Assembly: GCA_021018995.1 (NCBI GenBank)
Contig: CM037589.1
Coordinates: forward strand, 9,687,001-9,751,000
Length of the DNA: 64,000 bases
Direction: 5' to 3'
From: Chloranthus sessilifolius
Taxonomy: Eukaryota; Streptophyta; Magnoliopsida; Chloranthales; Chloranthaceae
The notes under the pieces were generated by a model. That model was not told the origin of the DNA, ran no database searches, and saw only the letters and a list, made by a program, of their open reading frames with translations. Positions 24,181-36,400 of the stretch are shown piece after piece. Numbering within the stretch: the first letter of the stretch is position 1; each line of letters starts with the position of its first letter. The translations under genes were made by a program, and so were the position numbers.

Positions 24181-27100
24181 AAAATATAAATGGCCTCGCC
24201 ATGGCATAGCGAGCCTCTTCGCTATGATCTCGCCACAACGCCTTAACTACCTTGTTGTGTAATACTAGTCCAAAATTGGTTTTGGAGCAATGTTTGTGCA
24301 ACTTGTTTACCATCGGCTTTCTTTGACCAAGGTCCATTGTTCTAATCGGCCGATGTTACAAAACTTCTAAGCTCCTTTTTTTTCGCATACAAGCTTTGTA
24401 AAGTTAAAAATGCAGTTGCAAATCGAGTCACGGCGGGACGTAATAAATTACCTCCTATTGTTTTGCTCATTCTTTGAAGTAGAAGCGCATGTTTGTACAT
24501 AAAAACAACTATCCTCCTAGTTTTAACAATTGTTTTAATATGTAATTTGCCTATATCCTCTAGGATTAGGTCTAAACAATGGGTCGCACATGGCATCCAA
24601 TATAGTTGCGATCGCTTCTCCATAAGGAGGCGACTAACGGCTACGTAGGATGCCGTATTGTCCGTTACAACTTGGACAACGTATTCGGGTCCTATTTCCT
24701 CGATAGTCTTATCCAAAAGTGTAAATAAATATTCGGCCCTGTGAGAATGACCCGATGCATCTACTGATTTTAAAAACATAGTTTCGGTAAGACAATTTGC
24801 CAAGAAGTTGATCAATGTCCGACCGGTTCTATCCGTCTATCCATCGGCCATTAATGTGCAACCGTATATTTTCCATGCATCCTTGTATTTGGCTAATATA
24901 TTGTTGGTCACTCTCACCTCTTCTTTGAGGCATGTTTCCCGGATTTCATGGTAAGAAGAGGGTTTAAGTTCGGGCCCAAATTGCCCAAGAACTTCAATCA
25001 TCACTTTGAAGCTCTTTAGCTTAATGGTATTGAAAGCAATGCCGGCTTGGTAGAACCACTTAGCCACATATTGGATTGTGGTGGGTCTATCCTTACCCTT
25101 ACCCTTAAATCGGTTCTCTAGTGTTGTTTGAGCGGGTCCTTTACCCTCCCTTTGATTAACCACATCTTCTGGATGTGGTCGACACCACCCTTCTAGTGTA
25201 CCACGACCACGTGCCTTTTTCGATGGTGGTTGTGGAGGTCATCTACTTTGGGCCGTTGATGGTGTAGATCTATCATCTTCATAATCATCATGATCACCTT
25301 CCATATAGCCTTCTAAAACAACATCTTGATCATGTTTTTTCCTAGAACGCTTGTCCATATGCTCCATTATTTCCTTTCGGATTTTCGGAGTAGTGTTTCT
25401 ACAAGCCCTAGCATTTGCTCCAGCTCCATGAGCAAGATGTTGTTTATGACGACCTATGCCATCTGTGCTCTTATAATTACACAAGGTACAAACTATGGTT
25501 GCTTTCTCGGTAGGACTCTTATGCCGTCCATATTTCCAACCCGGATAATTCGATTTTGGTCTTAGAGGATCCAGGGTTGAAGATGTAGACATAATTAATT
25601 GGTGAATGATGATAGAAAGTAGGAACTAGGAAAAGAAAATTGGAGATTTAAAATTTTTGAAACAAAAATAATAAAACTCAAACCTCCCAAAAGTCTTGCT
25701 TGCTTGATCCGGGTCACTTGATTGATAGAAGATTAAAACGATAAGCTTTCTTCACTCTTGAATCTTGATCCTTGATCTTTCCCTTTGAGGCTTTGTAACA
25801 CAGTAACTTTAATATTACTAAGTTTACAACAATTTAATTCACTAAAAAATAAGTTACAAAGCTTTAAAAAAAAAAACTAGATAGGAAAGATGGGAGGAGA
25901 TTGGGAGTAAAGAATGGAGATTAGAGAGGAAGTTTAAGCCAAAATAATTGTGTGAGGAGTAGAGGACCCAACCCACCCTTTTATAGAGGCAATGGGACCT
26001 CAAAAAACAATTTTTTTTTATTAAAGTGCTCCAACGGTCATATGCTCTAACAGTCATAAATATGACCGTTGGAGCATTATGCAATCGCATAAGCCATAAA
26101 ATATGGCTTATGCGATCACATACTTTTGTATGTGATCGCATAATGTGAAAATCGCATAAGCGATTTTGTAGCTTATGATCGCCTAAGCGATCGCTTATGA
26201 CAACTATGAATTTGGGACGATTCGAATGCCCCTATCTTAATGTTTAGCGAGTCATGTATATATAGGTAAGCATATATACACACACACATGCATTCATACA
26301 TAGATACACTCGAGTGTGTGCCCAACCCACTACCCAACCTTGCTCACTTCTTAAATTCCTCACCCACTCCTTTTGTGATTTCACACAGCCCAGTTTGGGG
26401 TGTTTTCTTTGTTGTTGAAGAGCTTAATATAGGAGGAATTCGAGATTTAGGTTTGGAGTCCAAGTAGGACTCGGTATGGAGTAACTCCCCAAACAAGCCA
26501 TTCATATCCCTTATTTCTTTTTCTCACTCTCTATGATCTCTCTTTGTTCAAAAAAGCCTTTCTTTATGATTTTCGCAACTCTCTCTCTCTCTCTCTCTCT
26601 CTTTATGATTTTCAATGATGCGCTTACTCCCTCCCTCTATGAGTCCTATTGATGCTCAGCCATTCTATTTGAGATTCTCAGTCACATAAGTTTGGAGGGA
26701 ACCTCTAAGCCGTCCATACTTACCCCTAAAATTTCTCTCTCTCTCTCTCTCAAACCTCTCAAACTCCTCGTGCAAAGCCTAACCCTAAAAAGCTCTCAAC
26801 CTCTCTTATGAGAAATCGCACAGCCCTTCTCTCTTGTTCTCTTGAATCGCACGAGCAGCCCCTCCACCTCTTCTCTCTTCTCTTGTTTTTGATGCAACAC
26901 ACGCAATCCAAGCGTGAGTTCTCTCTCTCTCTCTCTCTCTCTCTCAAGCTCTTCCAAAATGCACAACCCAAGTGTAAGCTCTCTCTCTCAAGCTCTTCAT
27001 TGAATCACTCACGAAGCCTTGCTTTCTTTTGAAGATCCGACACAACCTTGTGGATTACCAAAAAAGGATAATATTTAGAACATGTACATAAGAGGAAATT

Positions 27101-30100
27101 TGAGAGTGGCATCTATAAAGGAACTTTAGCGTGTTTGGACATGTTCATCGGAGGCCAAAAGCAGACCCAATACCAAGGGTTGATACGATATTGTTCACAA
27201 AAAATTTGCGTAAGAAATAGTAGATTTCATTCACAAACAAATTGCATCAAATTTCCCCTCGCTAGGAGAGGATTTTATTGAGATTGTGGACTTTATACTT
27301 CCTGGTATCTCTCTCGATACCCCGTTAATTACATAAAAATTTGAATACCTCTAATTAAAACTTACAAAATTTACAACATTACATCTTTAAAAGTAAATGC
27401 AACCCTAGACTCTAGGTTTTTATCATCATCATCGTCATCTTCGTTATTAATATCGAGTCCTTTGCAATCTTTGAAGCCTTTGTAACTTTGTGAAGCAGAT
27501 GTTTAACATATTTTGTCCATCTACGAACTGCTTGATATGAAACATGGGCATGTAGATGTACGAGTCTTCATAAAAGTAACAATATCCCCTAGTTGGATGA
27601 CCACAAGGAGTATAAACATGTTTTTGTCCTCCTGAATGAGTCTGAGTATTTCGGGGTGATGCCGAGTCTCATACCTTAGGTTGAACACAAAGTCAATGGT
27701 CTTCTTTCGATAGCTGACCATCGAAATTATTAGTATTTTTAATCATCGGTAGGCCTGACCTTGGTAAAAAACACAGAATCCCTTAGAATTTGGGTTTAAT
27801 TTTCATAATGGCCTTCGATCTATGTCTGAGCCCTTTGCGAGCCCCATTGTGATTCTCATGCTTTGGGCCTTAATTCCATTATTTGAGTAGTTTGGGCCTT
27901 GGCTCAATATGTCACGTTAAAGCTGTTGCGTGATTTAAATCTTTATCGATCATGGCGGGACATCTTATTTGGGCGATCTTCAATGTCACGCATCATCGGA
28001 TCAGATTCGACCTCCTTTTTAAAAGAATTTTATCTCTCGAGGTTAAGGTCTGAATCCTTAATTTAAGTGAAGTGATGATCTTCCCGTAAGCGTACCCTCG
28101 TATTGGCGAATCATCATCTCCTTTAAGGAGTGTAGATTTAATGTGAAAAATTTAAGTCTGAACCCTTTGGTAATATTGGAACGTAGTTCGAGATAATTTC
28201 ACTGTTCTACTCTCGCGTATGACTGGGTTGAATTTGTATCGCTTTCGGGGAATTTTCTAGCCCAACGTTAAGGTCCGAACCTTTGAATCAAAGGATCGAT
28301 CGTCTGAACCATGAGGAAACTCCTCCTTGCGATGACACAGAGTCATGGTCCTCTTGTAAGAGGGTGTCTCATTAATGAGCAATACCCCTCTTGTAAGGAG
28401 GGGAACTTGTGAGAGCTTAGGTCCCTTCTCTCTAAGATAAGGGCCTGAACTTAGGTCTCGTTAATCTAGACTCGCGTCCCTGAATGCTACCTGAAAATAT
28501 AAAGATTAGGTATGGGCGTCAGCGTCAAGACCAGAATTCCTAAGTGCAACCCAAATATATAAGGGTTTAAGCATGTGTGTCAAGACCCACATATCCTAAA
28601 TGTAACCCAAATATATAAGGGCCGTAGGCAGGGGTATCAAGGCCCAACTTCCTAAATGCAACCAAATATATAAAACTTAGGAACGAGTGTCAAGACCCAC
28701 ATATCCTACGTGCCACCCGAGAGAGATACCTTGAGAAGGTATTTATAGAGAATCTTCGTACAAGAGAGGTCAAAATTTCAGGATCCGTAAAAATTAGGAG
28801 GGGATTGCTATATATAGAGTTCCCGCGATGGTTACTGGAAGTTACCATCCGATTGTCTACGCATCTCACGATGAGATCTATGGTAAAAAAAATGGTCTAT
28901 GTAGGTCGCATGTGTCATGCGGAACGATAAGATAAGGTAGTTGCGTAGGTGATGAGATAACCACCTACATAGACCCACGCGAGGGGACCTTACGTGGGTC
29001 TCATTTAGAGAGAAAAGAAAGAAAGGAAGAGAGAAGAGAGAGGAAGAGAACCATGCAGGAGATCTGTGTGGATCTAGAAGAGAAGAAAGAAGCGAAAAAG
29101 GAGGAGAGAGGAGAACCATGTAGGAGTCTGCCTGGGTCTGAAGGAGATAGAAAGAGAAGGAAAAGGAGAACCACACAGGCCCCCCTGCATGGGTCTGGAA
29201 AAGGAAAGAAAGAAAGTGGTGCGGGACGACACGCTAAAATCCTAATATGCGTATTTGGGATTAACTATAGAATGAATTGAATAGCAGAAATATTCGAAAT
29301 CATTCAACACATAAAATTAATTCAAATTCAAGAAAACAGTTCGATTAATTCATTTTAGCGTTCGCATGCACGAAGATCTCCCGATCTAGAAAAACGGCTC
29401 CGATGAGGGAACTCGAGTTTCGTTCTAGTTTAGGGCATCAAGCGATAATTACATAAAATTAATTCAATGAATTCAATAAAATAGTTCGATTAATTCATTT
29501 TAGCGTTCACATGCACGAAGATCTCCCGATCTAGAAAAACGGCTCTGATGAAGGAACTCGAGTTTCATTCTAGTTAGGGCATCAAACGATAATTACAATA
29601 TCGTTTCTTGACTCAAGGATTTTGGATGAAATAAAACTTGAATAAATAGTTCAAAAAGGAAAAGTCAAGGATATCAAAGAAAAAGGATTTGGAATTTTAT
29701 TTATTTATTTTTTCAACGGAAATAAAAAGATATTACCTGACGATAATCTAGAAAGACAGAAATAAAAGGGATAGATTTCCAAGGCTTCACACCAAGGATT
29801 TTCCGAAGCTTCACACCACAGCTGTACGTGGGCTTCTCACCAAGTCGCACAAGAAACGATTGCTTACTCCTCAAGATTTGAAGGATTCACTCCCTCGGTT
29901 GAAAACTCTTCTCAAGCTTTCTAGGGTTTGCACAAAAGCAACCCTCTTTTCATTCAATAATCAATCAACTAACTAATAATGTCTTTACAAGCCTTTATAT
30001 AGGCTAAGAAAACCCTAATATGAAATTAGAAGACTCCTAAAATAATAAAAGACTAAAAGATAAGTTTTGGTAACAAAAATAGAAAATTCCCGCAAGTCCG

Positions 30101-30406
30101 TCGTGTGGCGGACCAGACCCATGGACGTCTGTCGCCTTCAATGTGCAGAAACCAGTGAGCACCTAATATCACGGACGTCCGTCAAGAGCCCACGGACGTC
30201 TGTCGTAGACTGACGGTGTTGCTTCTTTTCTTTCTTTCTTGTTTTCTCTTTGCGCTTTCTTCTATTTTGTCTTATATGATGTCCCCATCAGAAAGGAGAG
30301 GAGATGAGAGAGAAAGGAGACCGACACAAGGGGCTTGCATGGGTCTGAAAGAGAGAAAGGGAGGAGAGAGAAAGAAAGGAGACCCCCGCGGGGGATTGCG
30401 TGGGTC

Positions 30407-30464
<58 letters not shown>

Positions 30465-33400
30465 GGGAAGTGGGACCCACGCATATAACCCTGCGTGGGT
30501 GTCAAGGAAGAGAAAGAAAGAGAGAGAGAGAGAGGATATGGGACCCACACAGGGTGGCCTGCGTGGGTCTTCTTTGAGAGAGAAAGAGAGAGAAAGGGCC
30601 CATGCAAGGGTCAACCTGCGTGAGTCTTCTTTGAGAGAGAGAGAGAGGGAGAGAGGGGGTCCACACAGGGGTCAACCTGCGTGAGTCAAAGAGTTGGGAG
30701 AGAGAGAGAAATTACTTCTACTTCCAAGTATGAGAAGTCCCTTTTTCTTATAAATAGGGGCCCACTTCTCTTATATTTTTTATATATTTCAAAATAGCAT
30801 TCTCCACGATTCTGGAAAAAGGACTTCTCAAAAGTATTCAGGTTCTAAAAATCGGTGTCAACAACTACAAGCACAAGGAAGTAAGAGAAGAGGAAGATTA
30901 CTGAAAACCTGGAGGGAAGCTATGAGAAGGGACATGAAGGATTGTGAAGTTACATACAACTTAGTGCTGATCAGAAACAAAAGGAGAAATAGTACTCGCA
31001 AAGCTGACCCTCAATAGAGGGGATAAGGCTGTGATGATGACGATGATGTTGATGATGACTGACAAATACGTATCAGGAATCGTATGATTGGCATATTTGT
31101 TGCATTATAGAATGAAGTTTGTTCATATGCCCCTATCATTTGTATACTCTGATCCAACCTATATGGATTTGTGTCACCATGCTCTGACAGCGGATAATAC
31201 ATCCCAGTACCATCTGGGTTTATAGTTCATGCTCTGTCCACAGTCTGCATGAAGTTCAGAAGGAATCTGTTCATTGAGCTATGTATTTTGGTCAATGACA
31301 CTTGTGAGTTTGTCAAGATACCAATATGCCAATACATTCTTTACTTTATAAAAATAATTTAATATAACAACTCAAAAATAGGTATAGAAAAGAGGTCTTA
31401 TTTCAAAGAAAAACCAGAGTTGTGACAACATACATATCCTCAATATATGCAAGCATGTTTAAGCAACTTATAACTTTTAAGGGCTTCTTATGAGATTCAA
31501 ATCAAAGTGGGTGTACATTAAGACACCAAAATGCTGATACATCTGAAAATATACAATAAGTAATTAACTATAAGAACACCCCCCCCCCCCCTCTCACACG
31601 CGCTCACACACGCACATATGTATATATATATATGCATATGGAAAACGGGAAAATACACTTGAGTGTAGCGTTTTCACACTACACTTGAGAACCATATCAT
31701 GTACCACGTGGTTCCGAGAGGCCAGGTCCCTCTGAGGGTTCACCAGCCCATGGTTCAAAATTCCGACCGAAATCGGTACTTGCCAGTACGTTCTGGTTTT
31801 GGCCTGGGGTGGGATGGTATTTACCTATATGCCCCCCCCCTCTTCTCTCTTAAATTTCATCTATTTACCGCCGGAGACAACCAACTCGGCCGGTGAACTC
31901 AAAATTCCGGTTTACCGGATGGAATTTTCAAAGGTGCCACTTAAAGTGGCACTATATTTACCTGCAAAGAGTGACTCCACTTTATTTTCTCCACCTCCCT
32001 CTTTGTTACTTGGTCCTTGCCTCCTTAAATCTATCCTCATTCAACGTAATATGGGTGGATAATCAATGTAAATCTACCGGAAATCATTGTAAGGTAAATT
32101 TCTACCCCCTTTTTTTTTTTTTCTTTTTTTCTTTTTTTGTAAGATAAATATTTGTGTAAGGTGTAAAATTGGTAGAAGAAATTTTGACCTAGCCATGTAA
32201 GGTAGATGTAACTTAAATCTGCTTTACTTTAGGGTAGAAATTTAGATAAAGAACAAAATTTCACTATAAAATTAGGCTTGTACATGCTGGAACGTTGGTA
32301 AAGTTCTGCCGGAATTTTGGAATTTCCATTTTGGGTCCTGAACGGTATATTGCCGGAATCCGGCATTTTGAACCATGCACCAACCCCCTTTGATTTTTAG
32401 AAAAGATATTTCAACGTGTATGGCCTTGATTTAACTAAACTATGGATTTTCTTTGAAAAATTTCAACCCTGAATTTTAAACACCATTAACAACAGTCGTG
32501 GAGCCAGGATTTTCTCGAAAGGGGGGCACTTCTTTTATCATAAAAAATCACAAAATAGAAGAAATTTTACCTTTCTAACAAATATAGCGAGTGTGTTTCA
32601 CTAAAAAGTCATTTTACACTTCTAATAGAGGTAGCCATCCATTGAAGACAAAATCACATGAAAACCTTTTCAACCATCAAGTTGGTAATTATATTTATAG
32701 CTAACAACAATAATCATAATCATATGCAAATCATAGAACAAATTAAGATAACAAAAACCACCAGTCTAAAAAAAGTGGATTGGTCGGATGGTTAGAATAA
32801 TAGGGTTATTTTTTCAATCGAACATACTTTTGCCCCCCTCCCCCCCCCCCTCTCTCTCTCTCTCTCTCAAGTATCAATTTCCCCATCATTTGTTTTAGAT
32901 TTTCATATTGAATGAATTAGGGGTAAAAAACTAAGATCAAGAGGTTGAAATTTATTATAAACTCCTCTCTATCAAAGAGAAACTGCCATTTGGTTGCAAT
33001 CTACTGGAAACAGAAATATATCTCAATCAACTACTACAATACACATCTCCGCTATTTTAAAAAAAAAAACCTCCTCCAGACACTTCTCACATCCAAATCT
33101 TTGCCCACCACTCATACCATGTGTTTGTAGGAAGTCCTCAACTAAAAAATTGTGTAATGCTGTTGCTGTAGTTTGATCTCCGCTCTTTTGAAACGCTTGA
33201 GGTAGTTTAATGGAGAAAGAAGAATACAATCTGTATATATACTCTCCAGATGTTGTTTAAGAAATTTCTTTATTTCAGAAGGAATTTTTGAGTGGGTGCA
33301 CTTACAATTGTTGATTCATCGCCTTCCTTCTTAATATATAATCAACAATTTTGTTTGTTTCTGTCCATAAGTATAAGTGTAACGACCCCGAAAATTAGAA

Positions 33401-36400
33401 CACGTGCCTGACTGCTTTGATCCGCGTGCCCGGCGCGGAAACCGAGGTTAATTTAAAAACTTTAAGGTTATATTAATTTAAATAATGTGGCACTGTGATG
33501 AGATGAGATCACGTGTGAAATTTCGTTTAGATCTGAGACGCGTAGAGGGTAGATGGAACACGTTGCGCAGAAGCAACTGTGTTCATACTTCACACCGGAA
33601 TAGACACCAAGGGCAAAATAGAAATTTTGCTTGAGAGAAGTAGCTTATAGAGGAAGGATGGGGAGACAAGAGAAGAGAGACTTCATTCCTTCTTCTCCTT
33701 CATCACCTTGCCCTGTGTGCTCCATAGATTGGAGATTGATGCTAAGAAGTGTGAAAGAAATCATTGAGAGAGAGAAGAAGAAGGGTTAGCAAGAGAAGAG
33801 GAGAGATTCTAAGCTAGAGGAGCTAGACCTAAGGGTTTGAGTTACCTAGGGTTTGAGATTGTTGTGAGAGACCACGATCTGTTGAACCGAGCGAGGAATT
33901 TCTCATAGAATCGCATCGAAGAGGAGCTCAAGGATCTAGGTTTTGGAAACCCTCTTTTCGGGTCATTGTTTGAACCCCAAGAAACCCGAACAAGGTGAGT
34001 TGTGTGTTAAATAAGGTTAAATGAGTAGTTTAAAGGGTAGGTTTATGATGTATTAATGGTGATTGCACAACCATTAATGGAGAGAGCAAAATGGAAGGAA
34101 AGGTGAACTCCATTAATGGCCTTTGTCATTGGTGATCGATCACCAAGGTGGCGATCGATCTACAGTGGCTTGGTGATCGATCACCAAGCGCTGCCGATCG
34201 ATCAATCTGTTTAAGTTTATAGGAGCGAGAGAGTTGAGAAGTTGAGGCTGGTGATCGATCACCAAGGTGGTGCTCGATCTACAATGAGTCTGGTCATCGA
34301 TCAGCAAGGTGGTGATCGATCTACAAATGTTAGTGATCGATCACCAAGGTGGTGATCGATCAATTTGTATAAAATTTATGTGATGAGAGAGGAGTTTTTG
34401 AAGCTTACCGTGGTGATCGATCACCAGGCTGGTGATCGATCTACAAGGGCTGGTGATCGATCTACAAAGGCTGGTGATCGATCTACAAAGGCTGGTGATC
34501 GATCTACAAGGGCTGGTGATCGATCTACAAAGGCTGGTGATCGATCTACAGTGGGTGGGGATCGAACACTCACCCCTGCTTTTGCCTGTCTTGAATTCAT
34601 GAAGAAGACACCCCGGACATTGAGCCGGGTAGTTCTCTGACATTCCTAACACTTAATGTCTTTGTGCATATGGTATAGGATAAACCCCACGACGTCGAAA
34701 AAAAAGCTTTGGATTTGCTTAGAAGATAAACCGATGCGAGGTAGGGAAAATTCAACTTAAAGTGTATCTAAATTTAATTGCATGATATCTTAACATCGTA
34801 TTCTATCTCTGATTTTCGAAAGCATGCCTGCATATGCATTAAACTCTGATTCCCGTATTCTGATATCTGTTTCTGTTCTTTGCATATGCTCTGATAATCT
34901 GCTCTGATAATCTGCTCTAATAATCTGATAATCTGTTTCATGAGGTAATAAGAATGTATTTGATTTGAGGTTTAATATTGAGATCCCCAGGACTTCGGCG
35001 GTATATCCGTTCTTGCACAATGTGCGTTGCTTGAAAATCCTCGGCAAAATATGCACTCCATGTGTGGGGCATTATTGCATTCTGAAAATTGTTCATTGAA
35101 CGATTGGTTGGGGTTTCCTATCGACAATCGCTACCACGTGATATATATATACGGAGTTACTTAAGTTAGAGATATGTATGATTTAAGTCATTTAAATCTA
35201 ATAAGCACAGCATCTTGCTAATTCCGGAGTTCAGTTTACTTTTGCCAGTTATGCATTCTGATTTCCTGCATGTTTGAGCATCAATCTATATCTGTTCAGT
35301 TTCGTTTCACTTGTCGATCTAAGATATGTTCTGCAATCATGTTTAATAATTTAGATGTAAATTAATTGAAATTCTTCTACTGAGCTAGGATGTAGCTCAC
35401 CCTGCTTTCTGAAATCTTTTTGAGTTCGAGGTCGAAATTTGCGTGTCGAGAGCGATCCGGATTATCAGCCGGATCCCGAGGCCGAGGCAGAGGACGAGGA
35501 GACGGACGTTCAGGCGGACGAGTTCTATCCTTAGCCTGGGTATTGATGCCCGATATTTTGTACTTTTGATCTTTTGGAATTACTGTGTGCCTGGTGGCCA
35601 CCTTTGTATAAACATATGTAGTTCTACATTTATTTATTTCATGTTAGTCCACATTCCATTTCGGAACCACTATCGGGAACCATTGTTTGGGTGATGTACG
35701 TCCATCACCGATGGTTCTTCCTGGTTCCTTTTTGGGAATGTGTATGTTCTTCCTTACATTTAAATATTGTTGACGTGTATTTAGCATAGAAATTGGTTGA
35801 CTCCGACTACAGCTGCTCGGATCCACCTAAGCTTCCGCTATATGCGCGGATCGTGTGATCGATCCCGGATCATCCAGAGTATGATCTAACGGCACGGATT
35901 TACGGAGGCGGAAATACGGTACATTACCGATTAATATCGAGCTAGGGTAGGTTGAACTACGGGTTTAGAAAGGATTGTTTTCACAATCTATGTCTTGATC
36001 AATGTTGTTGTTTTTACAATGACAGACTATATGGGCCCTAAGTTTGAGGAGGGCATAGTGGAGGTAGAGCGGAGACGGAGAGAGATTCCCCCGAGGATGT
36101 GCGGAGGTCACGTCGCGGGGCTTAGAGTTTCCCTCGCAACCAAATGGGGTTCCGATGGGACCAAGAGGAGGAAGAAGAAGAAATGAGGAGAGGATGGAGC
36201 AGGTGTTGGAAGCATTAGCTACCAACGTCGCTCAACAAACAGCTGCGTTGGCTCAACAAGCAGCTAGACCACCCCATCAGCCTAGTGGGTTTGCGGAGTT
36301 TAGGAGAATGAGACCTCCTAACTTCTCGGGGCAGACGGATCCCATTGAAGTGGAAGGATGGATTGAAGAGATGGAAAGGCTGTTCGAGGTACTACAATGC

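Larger units (their letters stand above)
22097..25592 (-). pseudogene. hAT transposase (BED finger, DUF659, dimerisation region), broken
   Basis: Read from the ATG at 25592 downward. A BED-type zinc finger comes first (WKYGR...VCTLCNYKS...RHKQHLAH, about 25540-25430), followed by an acidic stretch. The catalytic-core region follows in two frames (25163-24837 and 24815-24342) with [11 protein letters not shown] and [14 protein letters not shown], typical of DUF659-type plant hAT transposases. The frame is interrupted by stops and by the insertion at 23338-24254. It resumes with [10 protein letters not shown] near 23270, a TA microsatellite, [12 protein letters not shown] (23152-22859), the C-terminal [11 protein letters not shown] motif near 22700, and an acidic tail ending near 22100. 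Domain order is complete but several frameshifts and stops make it non-functional. Confidence 0.85.
21823..26209 (-). mobile_element. hAT transposon with decayed transposase
   Basis: The ends are GTGTTGTCA on the left and TCATAGTTGTCA on the right (reverse complement). Both subterminal regions are filled with copies of CTTAAGCGATT/ATAAGCGATC-type motifs, as usual in hAT elements. The flanks GATTGGGA (21815-21822) and ATTTGGGA (26210-26217) agree at 6 of 8 positions and are read as a degraded 8-bp target duplication. The element holds a minus-strand BED-finger transposase and a second, smaller hAT element. Confidence 0.75.
29217..30290 (-). mobile_element. Solo LTR (1.07 kb), same family as the intron-6 chromovirus
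   Basis: Perfect 5-bp target duplications GAAAG flank it (29212-29216 and 30291-30295). On the minus strand it opens TGATGGGGACATC, identical to the first 13 bases of the LTR at 47714, and ends GCGTGTCGTCCCGCACCA, homologous to the LTR end TCGTGTTAGTTTTTGCATCA. A minus-strand TATA box and a GACGTC-motif array are also shared. Confidence 0.85.
28960..30868 (+). mobile_element. Right part of an LTR with CCCACGCA-motif array
   Basis: Motifs of the type GACCCACGCA and TGCGTGGGTC alternate through GA-rich spacers at 28970-29195 and again at 30310-30690, on either side of a nested solo LTR. A TATA box follows at 30749, and the segment ends CGGTGTCAACA at about 30868, a plausible LTR 3' end. The left boundary was not found. 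Confidence 0.5.

Noticed and set aside
27521..27721. Minus-strand 66-codon frame
   Set aside because: No motif recognised and no splice or element context; treated as chance.
30216..30684. Several overlapping open frames of 72-111 codons on both strands
   Set aside because: All run through the (GA)n microsatellite and GA-rich array spacers. They are composition artefacts with no domain.
34430..34560. Evenly spaced 20-bp repeats suggesting a CRISPR-like array
   Set aside because: The unit is contiguous with no unique spacers, lies within an LTR and is duplicated in the other LTR. The genome is a plant nuclear genome.
34341..34652. Open frames with repeated AGDRST / CRSITS residues
   Set aside because: The repeats come from translating the 20-bp GATCGATC tandem array of the LTR. 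The same frames recur in the 3' LTR at 44028-44273.
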